Assembly: GCF_947631165.1 (NCBI RefSeq)
Contig: NZ_CANRKH010000024.1
Coordinates: 1 to 41,735 of the forward strand
DNA: 41,735 bases
Direction of reading: 5' to 3'
Origin: an uncultured Dysosmobacter sp.
Lineage (GTDB): Bacteria; Bacillota; Clostridia; Oscillospirales; Oscillospiraceae
The notes under the pieces are model-generated. The model made no database searches. It was not told the origin of the DNA and saw nothing but the letters and a program-made list of their open reading frames with translations. This document shows positions 32,305-40,786 of this stretch, piece by piece; the stretch's first letter is position 1, and each line of letters opens with the position of its first letter. Position numbers and translations under genes: made by a program.

Positions 32305-33786
32305 TCAATCATCCCAATCCTTTTCGTGCTCCAGCACCGCGCCAGTTGCGGCGTCGATAGTATACTCATATTCATAGCCGCCGGATTTGAATTCCACCTC
32401 ATACTCCAGACGTCCGTCGTCCCAGTCCTGCTCCACCTCCAAATGGGTTATCTGGCTCTCTGCGATCCCGGCATGGGCCAGGGCCGCCGCCTTGGCCGCA
32501 TCCTGTCCGATATCAGTGGTGCCGCCGCTGGAAGGATCGGGCTGCCGGAGCTTCTCTGTTTCATATTTTAGAATCGTGCCATTTGCCGCGTCAATGGTGT
32601 ACTCATACTCTGTGCTGCCGTAAATAAACTCCAACTCATACTCTGTCCGGCCATCATCCCAATCCTTCTGTACTTTCAGCCAGGTGACATTGTTCTCCGC
32701 CGCACCGGCATGGGCCAGGGCCGCCGCCTTGGCCGCGTCCTGTCCGATGTCAGTGACAACAGGCTGGGGCGGCACGGGCAAGCTGCCGGAAGGCGTGGGG
32801 GAAAGCGTCTCCAGCACATCGGCTGTGCCGCTGAGCACCTCGCCGGTAAACGCATCCACTTTATAATCGTACTCCCTGCCGCTGATGATCAGCTCCACCT
32901 CATAATGGGGCAGAGCATCGTCCAGATCTGAATCCACCTCTTTGAGCACATCGGCGTTTTGCGTCAGCGTCCCGGCGTAGTTTCTGGCATTTGATACGGC
33001 AGCTTCTCTGCCGATAGGCATTCCCGGCGCGCCGATCTCCATGAGGTCCCGTAATTCCTCGACCGAGAGCTTTGCCAACTCCTCAAATTTCAGAGAACGG
33101 TTTAGGGCAATGACCTGATTGACCAGGGCCGCCTTTCCGCTGGAGATATTGTTGGCCCGGGCCTGAGCGTCCAAACCGGCGTTCATAGCCATATTCTGGC
33201 TGTACACCGCCGCCTGGCTGGAGGAGGTTTGCAGGATACCGTCCACAGTGGCAGTGATTTGCTGCTGAAGCTGGGCCGCCCGGCTGGTATTGTTGTCCTC
33301 CACTGAGATCAGGATGGCCGAGGAGAGACTGTCCAGATATCCATGCCGCACCAGAGCGCCCACGATGGCATTTACCGCCACATCCAGCTTGGTGCCCTCC
33401 AGATCCTGTCCGCCGTCCATATCCGAGAGAACAGTGGCGGCGTCCTCATTGCGGGCGGTGCAGGAGAGGACCTTTTCATTCTGATTCACCTGTAGTTCGA
33501 TGCTTGGATTCACGTCCAGAGAGATGATGCTGGCCACGGACCAGTTGGCCCGGTACCACATGCCGCCTCCGGTTCCCGCGCCCAACAGCGCCAGGGTCAG
33601 GCAGGCCGCAATCAGTCCGCGCGGCCAGGATCTCTTTTTCTTCTCGCAGGTATTGGCTGTCATGTTTGTCATATGGATCACATTCCTCTTTTCCGTCCCG
33701 CGGCGGGAGAGAACATCTCCAAAATCATCGGGCGCGGTGTGTTCCAGCGCATCCTGCAGCTTCTGTTCCAGGTCCCGATCCGTCAT
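32305..33786 (-). CDS. RsgI-type anti-sigma factor with PepSY repeats
   Basis: 493 residues. A cytoplasmic N-terminus (about 1-55) that should hold the sigma factor, one membrane helix (about 57-77), the RsgI N-terminal motif SLDVNPSIELQVN (about 89-102), a helical region and three PepSY-like repeats at the C-terminus. The last two repeats are almost identical around TDIGQDAAKAAALAHAG and share the DNA repeat at about 32471-32518 and 32709-32756. GAAGGAGAG precedes ATG 33786, which overlaps the sigma gene stop. It should hold the neighbouring sigma factor inactive until an outside signal arrives. Confidence 0.85.
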   Translation of the reverse strand: MTDRDLEQKLQDALEHTAPDDFGDVLSRRGTEKRNVIHMTNMTANTCEKKKRSWPRGLIAACLTLALLGAGTGGGMWYRANWSVASIISLDVNPSIELQVNQNEKVLSCTARNEDAATVLSDMDGGQDLEGTKLDVAVNAIVGALVRHGYLDSLSSAILISVEDNNTSRAAQLQQQITATVDGILQTSSSQAAVYSQNMAMNAGLDAQARANNISSGKAALVNQVIALNRSLKFEELAKLSVEELRDLMEIGAPGMPIGREAAVSNARNYAGTLTQNADVLKEVDSDLDDALPHYEVELIISGREYDYKVDAFTGEVLSGTADVLETLSPTPSGSLPVPPQPVVTDIGQDAAKAAALAHAGAAENNVTWLKVQKDWDDGRTEYELEFIYGSTEYEYTIDAANGTILKYETEKLRQPDPSSGGTTDIGQDAAKAAALAHAGIAESQITHLEVEQDWDDGRLEYEVEFKSGGYEYEYTIDAATGAVLEHEKDWDD

Positions 33787-34358
33787 TGGCTTTTCTCTCC
33801 TTCCAACTGAATTCTCATCTTTTTCAGCGCGCGGTGATATTTTGACAGGACGGTGGGAAGAGGCATCTCCAGCAGGGCGGCGATCTCCCGGTGCTTCAGC
33901 CCAGAGGACGCGTGCAGCAGTACGATCTGCCGTTCCGCATCCCCCAATATGGCCAAAGCCTCCTGGAGCACAGCTCGATCCTCGGCCGTAACGGCGGAAG
34001 CTCCGGCGGGGATCGCTTCCCACTCCGCCTCGGTGAGCTCCTTGAAACGAACGGACTGTCTAAGCCGCGTCCTGGCCAAGTTCCGGGCAATGGTCAGGAT
34101 CCAAGCCATGGGGGAGCCCTGGCTTCTGTAGCTCCCTGCGGCTTCCCAGACCTTTACAAAGGTATCCTGGGTGACATCCTGGGCATCGTGGGCGCTTTTC
34201 AAAATGGAGAGCGCCAAACCGTATACCGCTCCCCGGGTTTTCCCATACAGCGCCCCAAGGGCTTCCGTATCGCCCAAGGCCACTCGTTCCAGTAACTGTT
34301 CCAACATTTCCTGCTCCGGTCCGCTATGTTTTATTGTTTCGATTGCAGCTGTCAGCAT
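33783..34358 (-). CDS. ECF-type RNA polymerase sigma factor
   Basis: 191 residues. Region 2 (LYGKTRGAVYGLALSILKSAHDAQDVTQDTFVKVWEAAGSY and SPMAWILTIARNLARTRLRQ) and region 4 (RQIVLLHASSGLKHREIAALLEMPLPTVLSKYHRALKKMR) are complete. Start ATG 34358 is 9 bases after AGGAG; GTG 34364 is too close. It overlaps the anti-sigma gene by 4 bases, a classical sigma/anti-sigma operon. Targets are not visible; the neighbouring CAP and sortase genes are candidates. Confidence 0.9.
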   Translation of the reverse strand: MLTAAIETIKHSGPEQEMLEQLLERVALGDTEALGALYGKTRGAVYGLALSILKSAHDAQDVTQDTFVKVWEAAGSYRSQGSPMAWILTIARNLARTRLRQSVRFKELTEAEWEAIPAGASAVTAEDRAVLQEALAILGDAERQIVLLHASSGLKHREIAALLEMPLPTVLSKYHRALKKMRIQLEGEKSQ

Positions 34359-34410
34359 CTCCACGAACTCCTGTCAATTAAGGAATGTGCGGGAAGCGAA
34401 TTTTATTGCA

Positions 34411-34581
34411 TCATCTTTCCCAAAATTTTGATCGCCCATAGGCACGTGCGATTTCAGCATGGTCTGATACAGAACCGGGAGGAAGTGTATTGGTTCCTCT
34501 GATACATTTCGGAAAAATATGTTCAGCTTCACTGAATTCAGCTTTGCTGTCGTCTGCGCCGGTATAAATGCATAGGCCCAT
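34411..34581 (-). pseudogene. HNH endonuclease fragment
   Basis: Minus-strand reading MGLCIYTGADDSKAEFSEAEHIFPKCIRGTNTLPPG carries the AEHIFPKCIGGT-type core of HNH proteins, with AGGAGGATTTT upstream of ATG 34581. It stops after 56 residues; the rest of the gene is gone. A second frame just downstream (SHVPMGDQNFGKDD) looks like more of it after a frameshift. Confidence 0.6.
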
Positions 34582-34659
34582 AGAAAATCCTCCTGCTAAG
34601 TGCTATAAACATAGTCGATGTTTTGCAAAGTTTTTCAAGCAAGCTGATGCCTGTGCCTT

Positions 34660-35241
34660 TTACCACAGCCGAAGCTGTGCGTCAGCAGCGGCCTTATCAA
34701 GCTGCGGCGGCTGAAGGTGGAGTATATCAGCGGCGGCCAGGGGATCGTTCAACCAAGAGGTGATCTGCTCCCTGCGAAGCACCAGCGGCATCCGATGGTG
34801 GACTGCCTCCATGGATTCATTGGCCGCTGTGGTCAGAACGCAGTAACAGGGCTTGCCGCCCCGCAGGTCATACAGCCCCGCCATATAGAGTGCGTCCTGG
34901 CCCGGCAGGGTAAAAAGGAACTTCCGCTTGTCCCGGTCCCATTCATAGAAGCCGGTGGTGGGGACAACACAGCGGCGGGATACTACGCTGCCGCGGAACA
35001 TGGGCTTTTCCGCCGCGGTCTCCGCTCTGGCGTTGATGACCAGGGAGCCGGGCGTCTGGTAGCCCCAGCTTTGCAGCTCCGGGTATATTTTCCCATCAGA
35101 GGAAAGAAGTACAGGAGCCAGAGCGGTGGGCCGGATCTCCCCCGGTTTCCAAGCATTGGCACCGCACCGACGCTCCACTTCGTGTACGATTTGCAGAATT
35201 TCGGCGCACTGGTCTGCGATGAACTGGTAGCGGCCGCACAT
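34660..35241 (-). CDS. SRAP/HMCES (YedK-like) SOS-associated peptidase
   Basis: Cross-links to abasic sites in single-stranded DNA and protects them. 193 residues beginning MCGRY, where C2 is the catalytic nucleophile after loss of the first methionine. The other active-site residues are visible as NARAET, GFYEW and VHHRMPLVL. I chose ATG 35241 (not 35250) because C2 must be the second residue; AAGGAGGGTGA lies in front. It is divergent from the Y-family polymerase, so both may respond to DNA damage. Confidence 0.93.
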   Translation of the reverse strand: MCGRYQFIADQCAEILQIVHEVERRCGANAWKPGEIRPTALAPVLLSSDGKIYPELQSWGYQTPGSLVINARAETAAEKPMFRGSVVSRRCVVPTTGFYEWDRDKRKFLFTLPGQDALYMAGLYDLRGGKPCYCVLTTAANESMEAVHHRMPLVLRREQITSWLNDPLAAADILHLQPPQLDKAAADAQLRLW

Positions 35242-35345
35242 CTTAGTCACCCTCCTTGTGATGGCGTTCCTATAGTGATCAAATATAGTATAGCATATTT
35301 GACAAAAAGAAACGAGGCGGATAGCCCCCAGGAATAAATTTCCAC

Positions 35346-35374
35346 TTGACTGATGAGAACATATGTTCTAGTAT
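35346..35374 (+). promoter_or_regulatory. Promoter with a LexA box inside the spacer
   Basis: TTGACT (35346-35351) and TAGTAT (35369-35374) are 17 bases apart. The palindrome GAACATATGTTC (35357-35368) fills the spacer and matches the Gram-positive LexA/DinR consensus GAAC-N4-GTTC exactly. LexA bound here would block RNA polymerase, so the polymerase gene downstream should be SOS-induced. Confidence 0.85.
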
Positions 35375-35394
35375 GCGGGTGAGGAGGTGTGACG

Positions 35395-36645
35395 ATGGAA
35401 CGCCATATCTTGCACTGTGACTTCAACGCCTTTTACGCCTCTGTGGAGGCCCAACGGCGCCCGGAATTGAGAAACAAGCCGCTGGCTGTCTGCGGGAGCC
35501 AGGAGGAGCGGCACGGGATCGTGCTGACCGCCAACTATATCGCAAAGCCCCGCGGCGTGAAAACCGGCATGGCCATCTGGCAGGCGAAGCAGTATTGCCC
35601 GGATCTAGTGGTGCTGCCGCCGGATATGGGTGAGTATATCCGCATCAGCAAACTGGCCCGGGAGATTTACGAGGACTACACGGATCAGATCGAGCCTTTC
35701 GGCCTGGATGAAAACTGGCTGGACGTGACGGGCAGCGTGGGGCTGTATGGCTCACCCATGGCGATTGCCAGGGAGATCAGCCGGCGGGTCAAGTTTGAGC
35801 TGGGCATCACGCTGAGTATCGGCGTGGCCGACAACAAGATCACAGCCAAGCTGGGCAGCGACTACAGGAAACCGGACGCCATAACCCAAATCGGGAAGGA
35901 CAACTATCAGGAACTCGTTTACCCGCTGCCAGTGGAAGACCTTTTGTATGTGGGACCGGCCACCTCGAAAAAGCTGCGCGCCATCGGGATCAGCACCATC
36001 GGACGGCTGGCGGAGTGCCCAGTAGAGGTGTTGACCCGCTGTCTGGGGAAAATGGGAGCCGTCCTGCACATGTTCGCCAATGGCAGGGACATTTCCCCCG
36101 TGCAGAAATCAGACCATATCCCCAATGTGAAGTCCGTGGGCAACAGCGCCACCACACCCAGAGACTTGATTTGCGACGATGATGTTAAGCTGATGCTGCT
36201 CCTGCTGGCGGAGAGCGTGGCCGCCCGGATGCGGGAGCTGGCGTCACGGTGTACGGTGGTGGAGGTGTCTGTCCGGGACACGGTGCTTCACACCTTTACC
36301 CGGCAGCGAAAGCTCCAGGTCCCCACCTGCTCCAGCACGGAGATCGCCCAGACCGCCTTTGAGCTGTTCCGGGCACACTATCATTGGGGGCTTCCCGTCC
36401 GCAGCATCGGCGTCCGGAGTGCGGGGCTGGTGGAGGCGGACAGCGGCGTGCAGCTGTCCCTTTACGAAAGCGATGTTAAGCGGAACAAATGGGAGCAGAT
36501 CGACCGGGCGGTGGACACGCTGCGGCAGCGGCATGGCTACATGAGCGTCCAGCGGGCGCTGATGCTCACTGATCCGCAGTTGGGGCGGATCAATCCCAAG
36601 GACGGCCACACCGTCCATCCAGTAGGCTATTTTGGAGGATCATGA
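35395..36645 (+). CDS. Y-family DNA polymerase (DinB/UmuC-like)
   Basis: Translesion polymerase, 416 residues. Catalytic acidic residues are in DFNAFYASVE at the N-terminus and the GLDENWLDVTGS block; the SIGVADNKITAKLGSDYRKPDAI helix-hairpin region and a little-finger domain follow. Near the C-terminus VQLSLYES is close to the beta-clamp binding motif QLSLF. GAGGAGGTG favours ATG 35395. Expected to be induced through the LexA box. A small gene overlaps its stop (ATGA). Confidence 0.93.
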   Translation: MERHILHCDFNAFYASVEAQRRPELRNKPLAVCGSQEERHGIVLTANYIAKPRGVKTGMAIWQAKQYCPDLVVLPPDMGEYIRISKLAREIYEDYTDQIEPFGLDENWLDVTGSVGLYGSPMAIAREISRRVKFELGITLSIGVADNKITAKLGSDYRKPDAITQIGKDNYQELVYPLPVEDLLYVGPATSKKLRAIGISTIGRLAECPVEVLTRCLGKMGAVLHMFANGRDISPVQKSDHIPNVKSVGNSATTPRDLICDDDVKLMLLLLAESVAARMRELASRCTVVEVSVRDTVLHTFTRQRKLQVPTCSSTEIAQTAFELFRAHYHWGLPVRSIGVRSAGLVEADSGVQLSLYESDVKRNKWEQIDRAVDTLRQRHGYMSVQRALMLTDPQLGRINPKDGHTVHPVGYFGGS

Positions 36646-36893
36646 GGATGGAAGAGCGGAAAAAACAATATGTGCCGGTAGTGGTACGCTTCGACACCGC
36701 AGGGAAAATGCGGCCCGTTCTCATTGAGTTCGATGAGGAACACAAGTACCCAGTAGATAAGATTCTGGATGTGCGCCGGGCCGCCTGTCAGAGCGTGGGC
36801 GGCGTAGGTGACCGTTATACCTGCCGCATCCAGGGAAAAGAGTCCTATCTGTGGTTTGAGAAGGGCCGCTGGTTCGTGGCGGCGAAGCGGTAG
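36642..36893 (+). CDS. Small protein coupled to the Y-family polymerase
   Basis: 83 residues, basic, beta-rich: YVPVVVRFDTAGKMRPVLIEFDEEHKYPVDKILDV..., ending in LWFEKGRWFVAAKR. I have no family name, but similar short ORFs often trail polymerase IV-like genes on Clostridia elements. ATG 36642 overlaps the polymerase stop; GGAGG is just upstream. Possibly an accessory factor of the same SOS unit (inference). Confidence 0.7.
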   Translation: MRMEERKKQYVPVVVRFDTAGKMRPVLIEFDEEHKYPVDKILDVRRAACQSVGGVGDRYTCRIQGKESYLWFEKGRWFVAAKR

Positions 36894-36901
36894 CCGCTGG
36901 C

Positions 36902-37896
36902 TCAGGGCAGCTGGCTCAAATCAACTTTATAGATCAGGTCCTTTGGCGCTTCGTCTGGCTTCAAGAACATAATCTGATATCAAGGCAAGTAGATCACGCC
37001 ATTCTCCAGCTCGGTATTGCCCTTGCAGAACACATAGGATCTCTGGATATTCCACGCTTCCACCCTGCGGATTTTATTCAGTGCTGAGTGCTTTTTGCAG
37101 TCGTTTCCGGACTTGACTTCCACCAATTCGATGCGAAGGCCATTTTGCACAACGAAATCAAGTTCGCCGTATTTCTTGGCGTCAAAGTAGTGCAGCTGGA
37201 GGCCGTTGCTTTTAAGTTGCTGTGCGATCACGTTCTCCAGGATGCTGCCCATGTTGATTTCCAAATCTCCCTGCAAGATCCCAAACTGGATATTTTCCAG
37301 GCAAGCTGCACACAAAAGGCCTGCATCCCCCATGAACAGCTTGAACAGACTGTGTTTTTCATTGAGCTGAAGTGGGGCCTCCGGCGAGGATACATTGTAG
37401 CAGGCAGCGCAACTCCCGCATTGAAGAGCCATGCAAAGCTGTTGGAGTATCGCAGCTGGCGGCCATTCGCATCCAGATCATGGAGAATGAACCTGCGGTT
37501 TTTGTTGTTGAGCTGGGCGGGAATACTGTCAAAAATGGCCTGAATTTTCGGCTTGTCGCTGCCTGCGGCATATTGGGCGATATCCAAACGGTACAGTTCC
37601 AAAATGTCATCCTGTCAGGCAATCACTTTGCCGATATCATGGGTATCAGCATAGGTCTGCACCACATCCGGCATACCGCCTACGACAATATAGCTGCAAA
37701 ACAGTTTGAGCATGGTGTCGTGGACCGATGGGGACGCAGGCTTCAAATGTTCGCAGCAATCTTTTAGATATGAGATTGTCGAGGGCTGAACGCCATTGGC
37801 CCAGAGGTATTCCTCAAAGTCCATAGGATACATGCGGTAGGTTTCTTCAAATCCCACAGGATAGGAACGGACCTTCTCCCAGCTGAAGATGAACAA
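36902..37896 (-). pseudogene. DUF4143-type AAA ATPase, truncated with three lesions
   Basis: Minus-strand pieces join to one protein. The first part (KVRSYPVGFEETYRMYPMDFEEYLW...) ends at an in-frame TGA (37615-37617), consistent with CGA to TGA. The frame then continues through LYRLDIAQYAAGSDKPKI... to LFNAGVALP, where loss of one T near 37404 shifts it to CYNVSSPEAPLQLNEKHSLFKLF and ELDFVVQNGLRIELVEVKSG. A last shift near 36978 leads to MFLKPDEAPKDLIYKVDLSQLP. The N-terminal Walker domain is missing; the break is near 37890. Confidence 0.75.
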
Positions 37897-38212
37897 GGTG
37901 GAGATTTCCCTTTACGATGTGGTAAAGACCACCGGCGAGTGCAGGGATACTTTCAAATTCACCTATGGGGGCCGCCGGTATGACCGGCTCTCCCTCTCGG
38001 AAAAGATCTGCGCCGGGATGGAAGTATCCGAGCTGATGAAGCGGCTCACCGGCCGCAATTACCCTGTGTTTGTGGATAACATGGAGTCTATTGACGATCT
38101 GGCCAATGTGCGGCCCACCGGGCAGCTCATTATGGCAAAGTGCGTCAAAGGAGCGGAATTGCAGGTACGGCCTGCCGGCCCCATTGTGGGAGCCATGCGG
38201 CAGGCTGCCTGA
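37889..38212 (+). pseudogene. C-terminal fragment of an SMC-like AAA ATPase
   Basis: 107 residues from an internal ATG: VEISLYDVVKTTGECRDTFKF..., YDRLSLSEKICAGMEVSELMKRLTG, then YPVFVDNMESIDDL and GQLIMAKC. The order of signature-like SLSEK (ABC signature position), and VFVDN (Walker B/D position) fits the end of an SMC/RecF-type ATPase. N-terminal half is missing. It is joined to the unrelated ATPase fragment at about 37889. Confidence 0.5.
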
Positions 38213-38229
38213 GCAGGGGATGATCCCCT

Positions 38230-39487
38230 CTGGCCGCAAAGATTTATAACAAAATCCCCATTGTGGACGCGGCCAGACGGTGTGGGCTTGTCCTCGACTC
38301 CCGAACGCTCCGGCAAACGGAAGTCGAGGCGAGCTGTCCCTTCTGCGGCGACCACGGTCCGGGGAAATTTCATTTGAGCCTGAACACGGATACCGACCAA
38401 TACCGCTGCAACCTCTGCAGCGCTCATGGAAACAGCATGTCGCTGTATGCCAGTTCGGTATCAGCAATAAGAGGGCATATCAGGAATTGCTGCGAGAGGG
38501 CAAGGTCTACCTGATGCCCCAGCAGCCGGTTCCACAAAAGCAGGAGTGGCAGCCCATTGCCTTGGAACTGCGGCATCAGATGTATACAGATATGCTGGAG
38601 CATCTGACGCTGCTGCCAAAGCACCAGGACAACCTTATGGAACGAGGCCTGTCCGAAGAACGCATCGCCCGCAACCAGTATCGCAGTATGCCGGAGACGG
38701 AACGGGGGCGGCGGCTTCTCGCCGCCCTGCTCCGGGCGGACTGCCCGGATTCCGCACCAGCTATGGTGAATGGACCGTGAGTGGCCCCAACGGAGTCCTG
38801 ATCCCCGTCCGGAACAAGGACGAAATGATCCAGGGGCTGAAGATTCGCTTGGACAGTGAAAACGCTCCGGAGCGGAAATACCGCTGGCTCTCCAGCCGGG
38901 GAATGCCAAACGGGACCCGCAGCTATTCGTGGGTCCATATTACCGGAAATACGGCTAGCAGGCGTGCCTTTCTGACCGAGGGGCCGCTTAAAGGGGATGT
39001 GGCCAGTTTCCTGAGCAACGACGCCCTGCTTGTCAGTATCGGCGGCGTCAACGCTTTGGGCGGCCTGCGAGACGCAATCCAAACGCTGGGCGTCAGAGAG
39101 ATCGTAGAGGCCATGGACATGGAGGCAATCCGTACCTTGAGCGGCCTCAACCGCAGCGGGACGCCGCTGATGGTCAACAGCTTTTACATCATTGATGATG
39201 AAAAACAGCGGGGCAAGATGACGGAGGAATTTTACGCGGCGGTGAAGAAAGAGATCGCCGAGTATCAGGAGCGGGCGGACTACTTCATCCAATCCGGCTG
39301 CCAGAGTCCGGCTGTCATGGAACGCTGGGTGTTGAAGATCCAGGGCCTGGAGGAGAAGAAGCGTCACTATGAAAAGGTGCTCCGCCGGGAGCTGGACGGG
39401 CTGGATGATGAATTCGCTACCCTGAAGTTCCTCGCACAAGAGCTCCAAGCCAGGTCTCGAAACATTCGATTTCAAAAAGCAGCGTAG
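38230..39487 (+). pseudogene. CHC2 zinc-finger primase-like protein with two frameshifts
   Basis: Reading pieces together: IYNKIPIVDAARRCGLVLDS, the zinc motif C-P-F-C ... C-N-L-C, then a shift near 38450 to QFGISNKRAYQELLREG, and a second near 38738 to LPGFRTSYGEWTVSGPNGVLIPVRN, RAFLTEGPLKGDVASFLSND (TOPRIM-like DUF3854 part) and a helical C-terminus. One base is lost at the first lesion. No start codon at the expected site. Similar primases belong to conjugative elements. Confidence 0.7.
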
Positions 39488-39506
39488 ATCATCGTAACGC
39501 AAAAAG

Positions 39507-39544
39507 CCGGGGATACCGTGGGCATAGGCCCATGGTATCCCCGG
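39507..39544. terminator. Bidirectional terminator
   Basis: CCGGGGATACC-TGGGC pairs with GGCCCA-GGTATCCCCGG, with AAAAAG in front and TGATTTTTA behind. Ends the primase remnant and the minus-strand XRE gene. Confidence 0.85.
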
Positions 39545-39550
39545 TGATTT

Positions 39551-39799
39551 TTATTTCTCAAGCCTGAATTTTAAAAGTTGGTATGGTTCCAATTCCAGGA
39601 CGGTGGCAATACGAAAAAGAAGGTCCAGTGATATCCCATGGCTCATACCAGGTGCTTCCACTGACGCAAGGTGCTGCCTGCTGATCCCGAGGATTTCTGC
39701 CAACTGCTCCTGTGAGTATCCCTTTTTCTTTCGATAATATCCAATCGCATAGGATAGATTCTCCATCCACTCGGAGAAGTCAAAGTCCCACTCCAACAT
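39551..39799 (-). CDS. XRE family transcriptional regulator
   Basis: 82 residues with the Xre/Cro helix-turn-helix: IGYYRKKKGYSQEQLAEILGISRQHLASVEAPG, then LLFRIATVLELEPYQLLKF. ATG 39799 follows AAGGCGGTG; a GTG at 39805 is possible. It is divergent from the SLOG gene, and the inverted repeat at 39866-39886 between them is a likely operator. Confidence 0.9.
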   Translation of the reverse strand: MLEWDFDFSEWMENLSYAIGYYRKKKGYSQEQLAEILGISRQHLASVEAPGMSHGISLDLLFRIATVLELEPYQLLKFRLEK

Positions 39800-39865
39800 G
39801 ATCACCGCCTTACAGAATTAGTTTATCCGAAGGCAGTAAGAGTTAAAATAATGGCAAAAGCATTA

Positions 39866-39894
39866 TTGACGCCTTATAAGCGTCAATATATAAT
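39866..39894 (+). promoter_or_regulatory. Near-consensus promoter overlapped by an inverted repeat operator
   Basis: TTGACG (39866-39871), 17 bases, TATAAT (39889-39894). The inverted repeat TTGACGC (39866-39872)/GCGTCAA (39880-39886), nearly a complete 21-base palindrome, covers the -35 and the spacer. This is the strongest promoter in the window and must be held by something; the XRE protein next door is the natural candidate. Confidence 0.8.
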
Positions 39895-39932
39895 CTGAAT
39901 ATAATTTTGTCGTGTTTTGTGAGGTATGAACC

Positions 39933-40490
39933 ATGAAGAAATGCTTATCCTGTGCCATTACTGGACATCGACCCACTAGGTTCAAGTGGAAATATAAGGA
40001 GAATAATAATGGCTGCAAGCGCCTGAAAAGGAGAATGCAAGAACAGTTTGCTCTCTTATATGATTATGGAGTCCGCAGATTCTATGTTGGAGGGGCCTTG
40101 GGGGTAGATATGTGGGCAGGGGAAATTTTGCTTCGTATGAAAGAACAGTCAAAATACGGCGATATTGAACTGGTAGTAGCTCTGCCCTTTGAAGGACACG
40201 ATACAGCGTGGGATGATCGCAGCAGAAATCGCTTGAAGTTTCTGATCAACCACAGCACTTTGACTGTAACAGTAGGAACAGCGGCAGAACTTCCAGCCGT
40301 CTGCTACAAGCGTCGCAATTACTATATGGTAGATCACGCCGATTGCCTGCTGGCCGTGTATGACAATGAACGCTCTATCCGCAGCGGAACCGGTCAAACA
40401 GTTCATTATGCAGAGAGCAAGGGAGTTCCTATTATTTTAATTAATCCTGACACAGCCGTGGTATCCTCTGCGAGTACAATTGAACGATAA
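39933..40490 (+). CDS. SLOG family protein (DUF1273/YpsA-like)
   Basis: 185 residues. The glycine-rich start SCAITGHRPTRFKW, the Rossmann-like LYDYGVRRFYVGGALGVDMWAGEILL with GGALGVD, VVALPFEGHD and YYMVDHADCLLAVYD, and RSGTGQTVHYAESKGVPIILI are typical of the YpsA/DUF1273 part of the SLOG superfamily, which binds nucleotide-like ligands. SLOG proteins occur in anti-phage systems and in DNA uptake (DprA), but the function of this subgroup is not settled. GTGAGG is 10 bases before ATG 39933. Confidence 0.85.
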   Translation: MKKCLSCAITGHRPTRFKWKYKENNNGCKRLKRRMQEQFALLYDYGVRRFYVGGALGVDMWAGEILLRMKEQSKYGDIELVVALPFEGHDTAWDDRSRNRLKFLINHSTLTVTVGTAAELPAVCYKRRNYYMVDHADCLLAVYDNERSIRSGTGQTVHYAESKGVPIILINPDTAVVSSASTIER

Positions 40491-40543
40491 ACCAAAAGCA
40501 TTTGCTAATTTGCAATTCTTTCAGATTAGCAGATGCTTTTGGT
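40491..40543 (+). terminator. Terminator of the SLOG gene
   Basis: ACCAAAAGCAT-TGCTAAT (40491-40509) pairs with ATTAGCA-ATGCTTTTGGT (40525-40543), immediately after the stop. Confidence 0.8.
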
Positions 40544-40786
40544 TCTGATTATAGATTTCCTATAAATATTGATAAAGTAAGTAATGTCCTCATCTACAAT
40601 GCGGATGGTTTTCTGGTCATTGTGTGCAGTGGGAAAAATTTGGATAAAAATGTTTGCCCCCATAGAATTTCATCCCAAAAATAAAGTCAGAACAGCGGAT
40701 GCCCTGATTATATCAAGGAACTATCTATACTGGTATTACCAACAGGTTCAAAAGGGCAAAGAACAAAAGCCTTACTCTCAACTGCG
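40544..40786. other. AT-rich stretch without a recognised gene
   Basis: An open reading of 81 residues (40584-40829) contains TADALIISRNYLYWYYQQVQ and PYSQLRG, which is protein-like but not recognised, and runs into the lplA remnant in another frame. No start, promoter or ribosome site supports it. Confidence 0.4.
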
